Numbered from the stretch's first letter, positions 1-7,490 are shown. The stretch is DNA of 14,287 nucleotides from JAJRXG01 sp964470035 (GCA_964470035.1 CAYYBR010000100.1:1-14287), one strand, 5' to 3'. Notes: generated by a model not told the origin, from the letters alone. Translations and numbers: made by a program.

Positions 1-110
1 AATATACTTTTAAGACCGTCCTCCTCAATCATATCACTGACCGAATAAGAGAGATCATAGCTCTTGTATTTCAACTCTCCTCCCCCTATATCCCCCTCTA
101 AAGGGGACAT
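1..110 (-). CDS. possible 5' fragment of an unrecognised gene, runs off left edge
   Basis: The minus strand is open from an ATG at 110-108 to the window edge (36 codons). The first codons read MSPLEGDIGGG, which is simply the translation of the G-rich palindromic repeat at 72-120. The part after the repeat (KYKSYDLSYSVSDMIEEDG, below about position 72) looks more like ordinary protein, and a TTG at about 74-72 is another possible start. It is co-oriented with the lipoprotein gene to its right. I do not recognise a family, and an open frame this short could be chance. Sequence to the left of the window would decide it. Confidence 0.2.
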   Translation of the reverse strand, partial: MSPLEGDIGGGELKYKSYDLSYSVSDMIEEDGLKSI

Positions 111-120
111 ATTTTCGCAA
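72..120. repeat. short palindromic intergenic repeat, copy 1
   Basis: It begins with CAACTCTCCTC, followed by a C-rich/G-rich inverted repeat: CCCCT at 93-97 pairs with AGGGG at 102-106. The tail GACATATTTTCGCAA closely matches the tail of copy 2, and the CAACTCTCCTC head matches copy 3. Direct similarity to the other two copies marks it as a repeat family rather than a single hairpin. Confidence 0.6.
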
Positions 121-159
121 TCTTTTATCCCCCTCTAGGAGGGGGACATATTTTTACAA
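121..159. repeat. short palindromic intergenic repeat, copy 2
   Basis: It directly follows copy 1. The core is a perfect 7-bp inverted repeat, CCCCCTC (129-135) and GAGGGGG (139-145) around TAG, and then GACATATTTTTACAA as in copy 1. A transcript from either strand would form a very stable small hairpin. There is no clean T-run on the minus strand, so a simple intrinsic terminator is not obvious. Confidence 0.6.
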
Positions 160-230
160 AAATATTATCCGCTTCCTGAGATGGTAGAGAGAGACCCATT
201 TAGTTTCAGTTCTTATAAAAAAAGCAAACC

Positions 231-271
231 CAACTCTCCTCACCTTTATCCTCCTCTAGGAGGACGCAGAG
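231..271. repeat. short palindromic intergenic repeat, copy 3
   Basis: It starts with the same CAACTCTCCTC as copy 1. It then has TTTATCC and a perfect 6-bp inverted repeat, TCCTCC (249-254) and GGAGGA (259-264), around TCTA. It lies 26 nt beyond the stop codon of the minus-strand lipoprotein gene, so it may also protect or end that transcript. About 70 nt of unremarkable AT-rich sequence separates it from copy 2. Confidence 0.55.
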
Positions 272-296
272 TGAGGCTCGAAAACCCTCATTCCTT

Positions 297-1019
297 TTAT
301 TGACCTTCTGCGCCATCCTCGATGACCTCCGCGAATGCAAAATCCTGGTGGTATATCTGCTCTCCTACTTTCAAGGCTACACTCAATGTGTCGACACCCA
401 CTGGTATCTTAGTAAGGTTACCAACATAGAAGGACCCAGCGTAATCGTCCTCCTTAAATCCCCCTAACCGATGACCACTCTTTTTGTCATAAACTATCGC
501 ATCCATGGCACCTGTCTCAACTGAAGAAAGTGACATAAAGAGATTGTTATACTTGTTATACAAGAGTTGCACATGAGTCGGAGAAAAACCATGAGACGCG
601 AGGTGATTATACGAGTAAGCCTGGATGAGATATCTATAGTGAAACTCTACTCTTCCTCTACTTTTCACCTGACCAGAACTATCCAACTTGATCACTACTG
701 GTTTTCCATCTTTTGTTTCATAGACCTCCTTCTTAGGGCGATGAAGAACTATATCACTAAAGATGGCAGCCACCTCTTCCTGCTTATATAGCAGAATCAG
801 ACTATCTAAACTGATCGAATCACCATCCATATAAAAGGACCTAACAGAATGGCGAAAGTGGTCCTCCTGCGCTTCAGACATGTAGGTATCCATTTGATAG
901 GTTACAAGACGAGCAAAAGGAGACTGAGCAACTCGATCTTCAGTACCCTGTGGGACTCTATCCTTGCAAGAAGTAAACACTAAAAACAAGATGATCAGAT
1001 AACAAAATGACTTCACCAT
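297..1019 (-). CDS. lipoprotein of unknown function
   Basis: A 240-residue protein with a lipoprotein signal: MVK, a hydrophobic stretch, then the lipobox FTSC with the lipidated cysteine at residue 18. The following residues KDR loosely resemble the Lys-Asp type export signal that sends Bacteroidota lipoproteins to the outer leaflet; surface exposure is an inference. The mature part is hydrophilic. The middle (about 60-150) looks helical and Tyr/His-rich, and the C-terminal third (about 165-235) looks like beta strands. There is no motif I recognise and no catalytic signature. It starts at an ATG and ends in TAA. It is divergent from the arginine deiminase gene, with 126 nt between the two starts. 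That lets them share a control region but gives no functional link. Confidence 0.8.
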   Translation of the reverse strand: MVKSFCYLIILFLVFTSCKDRVPQGTEDRVAQSPFARLVTYQMDTYMSEAQEDHFRHSVRSFYMDGDSISLDSLILLYKQEEVAAIFSDIVLHRPKKEVYETKDGKPVVIKLDSSGQVKSRGRVEFHYRYLIQAYSYNHLASHGFSPTHVQLLYNKYNNLFMSLSSVETGAMDAIVYDKKSGHRLGGFKEDDYAGSFYVGNLTKIPVGVDTLSVALKVGEQIYHQDFAFAEVIEDGAEGQ

Positions 1020-1109
1020 ATCTTATAAAGATGACAAGTAGAAGAAACTTGGTGTGAACCTACATCTGATTTATACATCATATATAGATGAATCTCTAAT
1101 TCTCACTTA

Positions 1110-1141
1110 TTTGTCCATCCCATAAAACAAATCTAAGTTTG
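1110..1141 (+). promoter_or_regulatory. Bacteroidota-type promoter of the arginine deiminase operon
   Basis: TTTG at 1110-1113, a 20-nt spacer, then TAAGTTTG at 1134-1141. This matches the known Bacteroidota pattern TTTG / about 19-21 nt / TAnnTTTG. Transcription would begin within a few bases of the ATG at 1146, so the mRNA may be leaderless. The downstream box is also half of a symmetric motif, CAAATCTAAGTTTG (1128-1141), whose other strand carries TAGATTTG. That may be a minus-strand -7 box for the lipoprotein gene, but no matching upstream box is visible on that strand. Confidence 0.6.
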
Positions 1142-1145
1142 CGAC

Positions 1146-2393
1146 ATGTACGTAGATAACGAAATCGGTGAGCTTCAAAAAGTCATCGTCCACTTTCCCG
1201 ACGAAGGTATATCAAGGATATCACCAAAGAGAGCCGAGAGCTTGCTCTTTGACGATATCGTATTCTATCCGCTCATGGGTCAAGAGTACAAAGCCTTCCT
1301 CGAAGTTCTTAAGTTATTTGTCGGTGCTGATAATGTCTTAGAGACAGAAGACCTTATCACTGAGGCCATCGATGCTTGTGATGCTGTGAAGGAAGAGTTG
1401 ATAGATCGAGTGATCGCATTTGAGGAGCTACCTCCTTCCTTTGAAAATTATCTAGAAGGTCTCACCGACCGTGAGTTAGCACAAGTGCTCATCACGGGCT
1501 ATCTACATGATGAAGAGCGCATCTTATTCGATCCCATCCCTAACTATATGTTCACAAGGGATATAGCAGTCACAATCAAGGACCATATACTTATCACAAA
1601 GGCTGCTAAGGAAGCTCGTTATAGGGAGAACTTACTCAGTCGGTTTATCTTCAAGTATCACCCATTATTTGAAGGAGCCAAGGCTGATGGTCGTATCATA
1701 GATATGAACGACCTCGAACTCTTTCCTCCATCCCTTAAGGCGGAGCAAGTCAGTGCCGAGGGTGGAGACATCATGATGTTTGAGCCCGAGCATCTTTTGA
1801 TCGGCTGTAGCGAGCGTACCACACCTTATGCGCTCCACTGTCTCAAAGACTACCTTTTTGAAAAGAAGCTAGTTGAGCATGTTGTCCAGGTCAATATCCC
1901 AAATGAAAGGAGCTTCATGCATATAGATACATTATTTACGAGAGTGGATAAAGACTTGGTGGCTTGCCATAAGCCCATCGTCTATGACGGCGAGGGATCT
2001 AACGTCATCGTACATCATAGAGATGGATCTAACGACGTCTATCCATCGATCAAAGAGTATATCAGCGCTGAGATACATCCAGATATGAGATACATCTTCT
2101 CGGGAGGAGGAGAGTCACCTTATCAAGAGCGTGAGCAGTGGACCGACGCTGTAAATCTTGTGTGCTTGAGACCTGGAGTGGCCATATCATATGATCGCAA
2201 TCTAAAGACACTAGCGGCCTTTGAAGAGGCAGGATATAAGATCATGGATAGTGATAGTCTGATAAAACATAGTTTAGTTGATCGCACTTTCGTAAATAAT
2301 CTAAACAGAACCATCATCACCATACCTTCTGCCGAACTATCAAGAGCTCGGGGCGGTTCTCACTGTATGACCTGTCCTATCATAAGAAGCTGA
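1146..2393 (+). CDS. arcA: arginine deiminase
   Basis: It hydrolyses L-arginine to L-citrulline and ammonia in the cytoplasm. At 415 residues it is close to the usual 400-420 of the family. All guanidino-modifying active-site elements are present: NYMFTRD with Asp139, the AEGGD motif with Glu205, FMHIDT with His259 and Asp261, and the C-terminal RGGSHCMTCPI with the nucleophile Cys407. The N-terminus DNEIGELQKVIVH matches the normal family start, so the ATG at 1146 is secure even though it lies only 4 nt after a promoter box. It is the first gene of a three-gene operon with a thioesterase and a YihY protein. No ornithine carbamoyltransferase, carbamate kinase or arginine/ornithine antiporter is nearby, so it is not in a classical ADI energy operon here. 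The enzyme class is firm; the physiological role is open. Confidence 0.9.
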   Translation: MYVDNEIGELQKVIVHFPDEGISRISPKRAESLLFDDIVFYPLMGQEYKAFLEVLKLFVGADNVLETEDLITEAIDACDAVKEELIDRVIAFEELPPSFENYLEGLTDRELAQVLITGYLHDEERILFDPIPNYMFTRDIAVTIKDHILITKAAKEARYRENLLSRFIFKYHPLFEGAKADGRIIDMNDLELFPPSLKAEQVSAEGGDIMMFEPEHLLIGCSERTTPYALHCLKDYLFEKKLVEHVVQVNIPNERSFMHIDTLFTRVDKDLVACHKPIVYDGEGSNVIVHHRDGSNDVYPSIKEYISAEIHPDMRYIFSGGGESPYQEREQWTDAVNLVCLRPGVAISYDRNLKTLAAFEEAGYKIMDSDSLIKHSLVDRTFVNNLNRTIITIPSAELSRARGGSHCMTCPIIRS

Positions 2394-2394
2394 T

Positions 2395-2802
2395 ATGCTA
2401 AGAGGCACTACGCAGTATCGCGTGACATATGCTGATACAGATCAGATGGGATACCTCTACTATGGGCACTATGCTCGGATGTACGAGATAGGGCGAGCGG
2501 AGCTTCTGCGATCGACAGGAATAACATACCAGCAGTGCGAAGCCGAATATCAAATTATGATGCCTGTACTAGAAATGTCCAGTCGATATAAGTTACCTGC
2601 GCTCTATGATCAAATCCTAACCATACATACAGAACTCAGAGAACTACCACGTCGCTTACTTCACTTTCATCATGAGATATATAATACTGACGAAGAGTTA
2701 CTTAATACTGGCGAAGTCAAACTCTTCTATGTAGATATGGAGACTGATAAGCCTGTATCTTGTCCTCGGTTTTTACTTGAGAGATTTAGCAAACACTATT
2801 GA
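2395..2802 (+). CDS. acyl-CoA thioesterase, YbgC/FadM-like (hotdog fold)
   Basis: A 135-residue single-domain 4-hydroxybenzoyl-CoA thioesterase-type protein. The hallmark YADTDQMGYLYYGHY (residues 12-26) contains the expected catalytic aspartate, Asp16. The following helix YEIGRAELLRSTG is the hotdog helix. Members cleave acyl-CoA thioesters; the substrate cannot be read from sequence. The ATG lies 1 nt after the stop of the arginine deiminase gene, and the TGA overlaps the next start, so translation is probably coupled. It has no signal peptide, so it is cytoplasmic. The length and start agree with the family. Confidence 0.88.
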   Translation: MLRGTTQYRVTYADTDQMGYLYYGHYARMYEIGRAELLRSTGITYQQCEAEYQIMMPVLEMSSRYKLPALYDQILTIHTELRELPRRLLHFHHEIYNTDEELLNTGEVKLFYVDMETDKPVSCPRFLLERFSKHY

Positions 2803-3752
2803 AAAAGCAGCTTAAAGATTTAGAAGATTGGCTGATCGGACCAAAGCGTGTCGAGCAAGTTGAAACTTGGTCCAAGAGTGTGAGCTTCCCAGGATTTAGC
2901 GGTGTACCTCTTTATAACATCGCGACCTTCATATATAAAGAACTCAAGCGCGACGATATCATGACACGCGCTAACTCCATCGCTTTCAGTTTTTTCTTGT
3001 CGATTTTTCCTTTTATCATATTTGTACTTCCACTCATATCCATCCTTCCGTGGGTCGAAAAGAAGATCGAAGACTTCGAGGGTAACTTAGATGGTGTTGT
3101 ACCTGATTATGCGATACAGTACTTTTCGCAGATCGTAGATGGTATTAACCCCGAGGGCATCTTCAGCATCCAAGGTGTAGGTTTTGTCTTTGCAGTATTT
3201 TTTGCTTCGTCAGGCATGTTGACTTTGATGTATGGCTTTGACAAGTCTTACGAGGTCAGCTTTAGGTCTCGTAGCTATCTGAAAAAAAGATGGGTAGCTT
3301 TTAACCTGACCTTCCTGTTATCGCTGATGTTGATCGTTGCAGCCGTATTTATAGTTATCGGTCAGAACTACATACATACCTTGGCGAGTTCTATAACCAT
3401 CAGCTTTATACAAAGCATCCTTCTGAGTCTGAGCAAGTGGGTTGTGGTATTCTTACTTTTCTATCTCGTCATAACGACTATCTATAGATATGGCCCTTCG
3501 ATATATCGACCACTGAAGTTTATCAATCCGGGGGCGATAGTCGCAACAGTCTTCAGTGTCTTAGCCACCTTCGGCTTTGTCTACTTCCTGAATAACTTTG
3601 GCAAATACAATGAGATCTATGGCTCCATAGCCACGTTGATCATCATACTTCTTTGGTTGCAGATCAACTGTTTTATTCTTCTGGCAGGGTTCGAACTCAA
3701 TGCAAGCATCATAGTCAATCGTGACGCACAGATCCTTGAAGATGACAAATAG
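2799..3752 (+). CDS. YihY/BrkB family inner-membrane protein
   Basis: A 317-residue polytopic membrane protein of the YihY/virulence factor BrkB family (sometimes misnamed ribonuclease BN). Membrane segments are visible at about 60-83, 121-146, 166-188, 203-229, 244-266 and 274-300. Family-typical stretches are ANSIAFSFFLSIFPFIIF, YRYGPS and the terminal INCFILLAGFELNA. The start is a TTG inside TTGA, which overlaps the thioesterase stop; the next Met (residue 55) would cut off part of the conserved N-terminal region, so TTG is preferred. The molecular function of the family is not settled. An N-terminal cytoplasmic tail of about 55 residues and a short charged C-terminus flank the membrane domain. 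Confidence 0.88.
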   Translation: MKKQLKDLEDWLIGPKRVEQVETWSKSVSFPGFSGVPLYNIATFIYKELKRDDIMTRANSIAFSFFLSIFPFIIFVLPLISILPWVEKKIEDFEGNLDGVVPDYAIQYFSQIVDGINPEGIFSIQGVGFVFAVFFASSGMLTLMYGFDKSYEVSFRSRSYLKKRWVAFNLTFLLSLMLIVAAVFIVIGQNYIHTLASSITISFIQSILLSLSKWVVVFLLFYLVITTIYRYGPSIYRPLKFINPGAIVATVFSVLATFGFVYFLNNFGKYNEIYGSIATLIIILLWLQINCFILLAGFELNASIIVNRDAQILEDDK

Positions 3753-3852
3753 ATGGAAGACTAGGTTGGTTTTCCTCTACAATAGCATGTCATATTTAAG
3801 ATTAAATTAATAGTTACAACTCCGAGATATCTACAAAGTCCCATCGACAATC

Positions 3853-3886
3853 CTTGATTAGTGAGCGTTTATAAATCACAATCAAG
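3853..3886 (+). promoter_or_regulatory. strong inverted repeat just before the lipoprotein start
   Basis: CTTGATTAGTGA (3853-3864) pairs with TCACAATCAAG (3876-3886). This gives 11 base pairs with one bulged A and an 11-nt loop (GCGTTTATAAA). The right arm ends 5 nt before the ATG at 3892. In RNA it would lie over the ribosome entry region; in DNA it could be an operator. It has no T-run, so it is not a typical terminator for the YihY gene. The rest of 3753-3852 is AT-rich and shows no TAnnTTTG promoter that I can defend. Confidence 0.5.
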
Positions 3887-3891
3887 AAGTT

Positions 3892-4572
3892 ATGATCTAC
3901 AAAAACAGTGTTCTAATTTTATTCATCTGCTTGTTTCTTGCTGCATGTACCGAAGACGAGACAAGATTGCTTGAAGAGAGCCGAGCTGATCTATTCTCTT
4001 ATGAGGTTCAAGTTTTTAATCATGAAGGATATCCAGTACCTGGCATACAAATGGCCTCAGTATGGGGAAATAGATCTGAACACACTTTTGAGAGAACGGA
4101 TGCCAATGGTATCTTACAAGTCTACCTGCCAAGCTATGTAAATGAAGTCGAATTTTCCAAAGAAGGGTTTATACAAGCTTTACCTACACTGGGCTTCGCC
4201 GGGGCATACATCAAGGTTGGAGACTTAACGCAAACTCAAATTATCACGTCCCCTGAAAGAGAAGAAATACGAGTTGAACTTAACAGTCCCGTGGATGCAA
4301 GTGGATTAAAAGATGGAGTGGCAGAAGACATATCTATCAAGGTTTCCTCTACGACTAGACTACCGCAGTTCGGGATTTTCAGTTCTGCTACAGCTTATGA
4401 TGGAGTATTTGATGTGCCCAGCGCTAATAATACATATGACTGCCCCCCGATAGATGAAGATGGGGATGTAGACTTTTCGTTTATAAAAACCGGAGTACGA
4501 CCTGCTATGTCTATCAAAGTACGAGACCATAGAGGTGACTACCACAATCAAGAGGTTAGGCTCACGCCGTAG
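3892..4572 (+). CDS. lipoprotein with an Ig-like/carboxypeptidase-regulatory-like domain
   Basis: A 226-residue lipoprotein. The signal peptide ends in the lipobox LAAC with Cys19, and the mature start CTEDE is strongly acidic, resembling known Bacteroidota surface-export signals (inference). Residues about 37-95 (EVQVFNHEGYPVPGIQM, then TDANGILQVYLP) have the pattern of a carboxypeptidase-regulatory/peptidase-associated beta-sandwich domain. The C-terminal part (about 125-226) appears beta-rich, with the acidic stretch DEDGDVDFSF and the repeated phrase SIKV. No enzymatic motif is seen. It is separated by 139 nt from the YihY gene and preceded by an inverted repeat, so it is probably its own transcription unit. 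It converges on the zinc-ribbon gene across a 36-nt gap without a clear terminator. Confidence 0.75.
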   Translation: MIYKNSVLILFICLFLAACTEDETRLLEESRADLFSYEVQVFNHEGYPVPGIQMASVWGNRSEHTFERTDANGILQVYLPSYVNEVEFSKEGFIQALPTLGFAGAYIKVGDLTQTQIITSPEREEIRVELNSPVDASGLKDGVAEDISIKVSSTTRLPQFGIFSSATAYDGVFDVPSANNTYDCPPIDEDGDVDFSFIKTGVRPAMSIKVRDHRGDYHNQEVRLTP

Positions 4573-4608
4573 TTATATATTCGGCCACAGCAAAAGCTAT
4601 GTTAAGAG

Positions 4609-4923
4609 TCAACTAGAAAACCTTGCTTGGTTTCTTACTTTTTTGAATCTCGTTCGGCAAGAGGGACATGCAGCTCCTTCATCATCTTGTATCAACTTTA
4701 TACCTGTGATGTGCTTCTCAACAAACTTTTGTACAAAAGCCTTTTTATTTCTCGGATCCTTTAAGATCTGCTCACCACCTTGATTCTGCACGTGGTTTTG
4801 AAACCTATCCTGATACTCCTGATGTCCCCAGCAGTTAGGGCATATACTCATCTCTATCAATTCTTCTTTATTGAAAGAAGGAGAGTTCTTCTTATTCAGT
4901 AGTTTCCTAAATATGTTTTTCAT
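4609..4923 (-). CDS. small zinc-ribbon-like conserved hypothetical protein
   Basis: A 104-residue protein with two CxxC pairs, CPNC at 28-31 and CPSC at 86-89, which would form a split zinc ribbon around a helical insert (VQNQGGEQILKDPRNKKAF, about 45-63). The phrase ICPNCWGHQEYQD resembles short conserved proteins I know from other Bacteroidota; their function is unknown to me. The first 24 residues are basic and low in complexity, so an internal ATG at 4851 (giving MSICPNCWG) is an alternative start. The 137 nt upstream, up to the GH31 stop, shows no supported promoter or RNA gene. Confidence 0.75.
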   Translation of the reverse strand: MKNIFRKLLNKKNSPSFNKEELIEMSICPNCWGHQEYQDRFQNHVQNQGGEQILKDPRNKKAFVQKFVEKHITGIKLIQDDEGAACPSCRTRFKKVRNQARFSS

Positions 4924-5060
4924 GATCAGTAGTTTATCATGTAATAAATCTGGTACTAAATGGTTGCAAATTAATCTACCTAATCTTGCGAAGACGATAG
5001 ACTGGGGTTATTATAAAGTTAAGGTATATCAGCACCAATACGACATTGTATTAGGGCAGG

Positions 5061-7406
5061 TTACCATCGCACTACGATTTGTTTAAATCCAGCAGAGATC
5101 ACAAAACCTGGGTGTTCGGTGTCGTCTACAATTACATTTTTTATATGAGCCGGAAACCCATGGAAGACACATTCGTAGGACTGAAGGTCTCCATCGTAGT
5201 TCCCTTTTATAGTTTGCTTGATAATCAAGTGATCTCCCTTACCCTCAAGATCAAATCTTGCTTCGCGATAATCCCCATCTTCATAACCATATCCATCATG
5301 AGCATCATCGAAGTAGTATGAGACTTCTTCTCCTTGCTTATAGTAGATATGAAGAGATACAGTATCTATGACCTTCTCGCCGACATATTGTTGGACTGGG
5401 TACATAGGAATTATGGCGCCCTCTTTTACAAAAAGAGGAAAAGTATAATTAGTGAGCTTACAGGATGTCTCGGCACCTCCGAAGTGTAAAGAGTCGTCCC
5501 AGAAGTTGAACCATTTACCTTGAGGGAGATATATCTCCTTGGTCGCATCTTTTTCTTTCGTGATAGGGGCAGTGAGTATATGATCACCACATAAAAACTC
5601 ATGATCCCTCGAGTGAGTCTCTGGGTCATACTGATCATAAAAGCTCAGGGGAGTAAGTATCGGATATCCTGTCTTGTGATGCTGCCAAAAAGCAGTATAG
5701 TGATAAGGAAGCATCTTGTACCTCAGCTCTACCGCTTCTCTAAATACATCAAGAGTCTCCTCACCAAAAGACCAAGGTTCTTGATCTCCATCGTCTTGTG
5801 AGCTATGTACTCTACAGAAAGGATGGAAGATGGCTAACTGGATCCATCGAGCCATCATCTTAGGAGTGGGCTGGCCTATAAATCCGCCAATATCAGATCC
5901 CGCAAATGATACTCCACTGATAGCTAACCTCTGGCACTGAATACCAGCAATCCAGACATGCTGCCATGTCGATATGTTATCACCGGTCCATACACTTGAG
6001 TATCTCTGAAGACCGCTATATCCAGATCTTGTGATGATCAGACCACGTCGTCCTCCTGCATGTTTCTTGACACCTTCGTATGTGGCTCTCGCCATCTGAA
6101 GGCCATAGATGTTGTGTGCCTTCCTATGACTGGCAGGGCTACCTTCAAAATGAAACATCACATCGTCAGGCATCGTCTTCGACTCTACTTCAAAAAGAGC
6201 TGGTTCGTTCATATCATTCCATACTCCCGCGACTCCTATCTCTCCTATCAGTTCTTGATATAAATCTGCCCACCACTCTCTCACTTCGGGATTTGTATAA
6301 TCCGGGAAGTAACAATCTCCGGGCCACACCTTGCCTTCTGCATATGGACCATCTAATCTCCTCAGAAAGTATCCCTTTTCCACACCCTCTTTACAAACCC
6401 AATAATCTGGATCTTTCTTGATACCTGGGTCTATGATAACCATCGTCTTATATCCTTGGTCTTTCAGATCACTGACGAGACCTTTAGGGTCAGGAAATCT
6501 CTCCTTATCCCAGGTAAATCACCTGAATCCATCCATGTAGTCGATATCCAGATAGATGGCATCACATGGGATCTTGAGGTCGCGCATCTTTGTAGTGACC
6601 TCCCTCACTTCTGACTCCGGATAGTAACTCCACTTGCACTGCTGAAACCCTAAAGACCAAAGAGCGGGCATATCAGGTGTCCCAGTAAGTTGAGCATATC
6701 TCTGATTAACGTCTAAAAGACGAGGGCCAGCGATAAAATAGTAATTCATCTCGCCGCCATGGGCCCAGAAGCTGGCAGCTTCTTTTCGTTCTTTGCCAAA
6801 ATCAAAGAATGTCCTAAAGGTATTATCAAAAAAGATCCCATATCCTATACCTCCATGTAGTCCGTAGTAGAAAGGGATGTTCTTATATAATGGGTCTGAC
6901 CCATAATCATATCCATAGCAGTCCATGCCCCAATTTTCAAATCTCCGCCCTTTCAGGTTAAGTTCTGTAGGCTTGTCTCCTAGGCCATAAAAGACTTCTG
7001 AGGAATACACAGTTTTTGACATCTGGACGATATCATTGCCCGAGTCTGTATCTCTTTCGTAGTGAAATCCCTTCTCATCCTTATTGATGACATGATCTTC
7101 TTTATTGAGAAAGGTCACCTTACTATCCGCCTTACATATCCGACACTTCACGTGAGGTGTGCTGATCTCCGTCACTGTTGGACCATCTTTATAAGATATA
7201 TCAGTAGGCGATCTATCAAATGCAGGATCGATAGCATAAGAAAAGTCCTTCTCGAAGTATCCTCGGCTACTATATCTTACTCTTATGATATAATCAGTGA
7301 TAGGTTCTACTCGAAGTATATTACCCTGATCAGTATGCCCTTCATACCGACCATCAGTCCAAGTATGGCTCTTTAAGGAGCCCGGAAAAAATTCAGTTTT
7401 ATTCAA
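5061..7406 (-). CDS. GH31 alpha-glucosidase, interrupted by one in-frame TGA
   Basis: A retaining alpha-glucosidase of glycoside hydrolase family 31, expected to release glucose from non-reducing ends of alpha-glucans. It spans 781 codons, a normal family length, with no signal peptide, so it is probably cytoplasmic. The N-terminal beta domain covers about residues 1-235; the TIM barrel begins near IYLDIDYMDGFR. The nucleophile is Asp398 in WNDMNEP, the acid/base Asp476 in VWTGDN, and conserved DIGGF (Asp505) and FCRVHS (His534) follow, then C-terminal beta domains. Codon 296 is TGA (6519-6521). The frame continues at once with FTWDKERFPDPKG, so this is one gene. Without read-through, it yields a 295-residue product plus a possible product from the ATG at 6443; neither has a whole barrel. 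The start is TTG at 7406: an in-frame TAG lies 5 codons upstream. The gene follows glgC by 137 nt. Confidence 0.85.
6480..6521 (-). other. in-frame TGA of the GH31 gene with a foldable segment right after it
   Basis: TGA lies at 6521-6519 (minus strand), flanked by AGG and TTT. Starting 3 nt later, ACCT/AGGT, GGG/CCC and AGGA/TCCT can pair across 6515-6480, with small internal loops and a GAGATT apical loop. UGA is a normal stop in this window: it ends arginine deiminase, the thioesterase, glgB and glgC. A reassigned genetic code is therefore excluded. The pairing may be accidental because the same bases encode conserved protein sequence. Confidence 0.6.
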
Positions 7407-7480
7407 AACGGTATAACTCTAAACTTATAAAATGCAAGTAGCTCGGAGATTATACCTAGACGGCATGACTCCTTTTTCAT
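7403..7480 (-). CDS. possible 25-codon leader ORF overlapping the GH31 start
   Basis: ATG at 7480-7478 opens a 25-codon frame reading MKKESCRLGIISELL and ending RVIPF. Its TGA (7405-7403) overlaps the TTG start of the GH31 gene in the arrangement TTGA, the same junction as between the thioesterase and YihY genes. This suggests translational coupling of the poor TTG start to the leader. The peptide has no family resemblance, and at this length chance is a serious alternative. Confidence 0.3.
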   Translation of the reverse strand: MKKESCRLGIISELLAFYKFRVIPF

Positions 7481-7490
7481 AGACGAATGA

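Noticed and set aside
272..290. Terminator TGAGG/CCTCA after the first lipoprotein gene
   Set aside because: Only five base pairs, with no T-run on the minus strand. The nearby repeat hairpins are stronger, and none can be shown to terminate transcription.
3753..3780. GGAA/TTCC pairing after the YihY gene as a terminator
   Set aside because: The stem is too short, and the following bases CTCTAC are not a T-run.
3938..4141. Plus-strand ORF of 67 codons in another frame of the second lipoprotein gene
   Set aside because: It lies wholly inside a better ORF with a signal peptide and domain pattern; it is a frame shadow.
4924..5060. Promoter for the zinc-ribbon gene at a minus-strand TTAATTTG (4974-4967)
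   Set aside because: It has a mismatch in the TA of TAnnTTTG, and there is no upstream TTTG at the right distance.
4871..5086. Plus-strand 71-codon ORF between the zinc-ribbon and GH31 genes
   Set aside because: It overlaps the start of the zinc-ribbon gene and the end of GH31 on the opposite strand, its composition looks random (Phe/Ser-rich start), and no family resemblance is visible.
5061..6443. Second GH31 piece as an independent gene starting at ATG 6443
   Set aside because: The 25 codons between the TGA and this ATG encode perfectly family-like sequence, and a protein starting there would lack the beginning of the barrel. One interrupted gene explains it better.
6519..6521. UGA as a sense codon through a changed genetic code
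   Set aside because: UGA ends several complete, well-bounded genes in the window (arginine deiminase, thioesterase, glgB, glgC).
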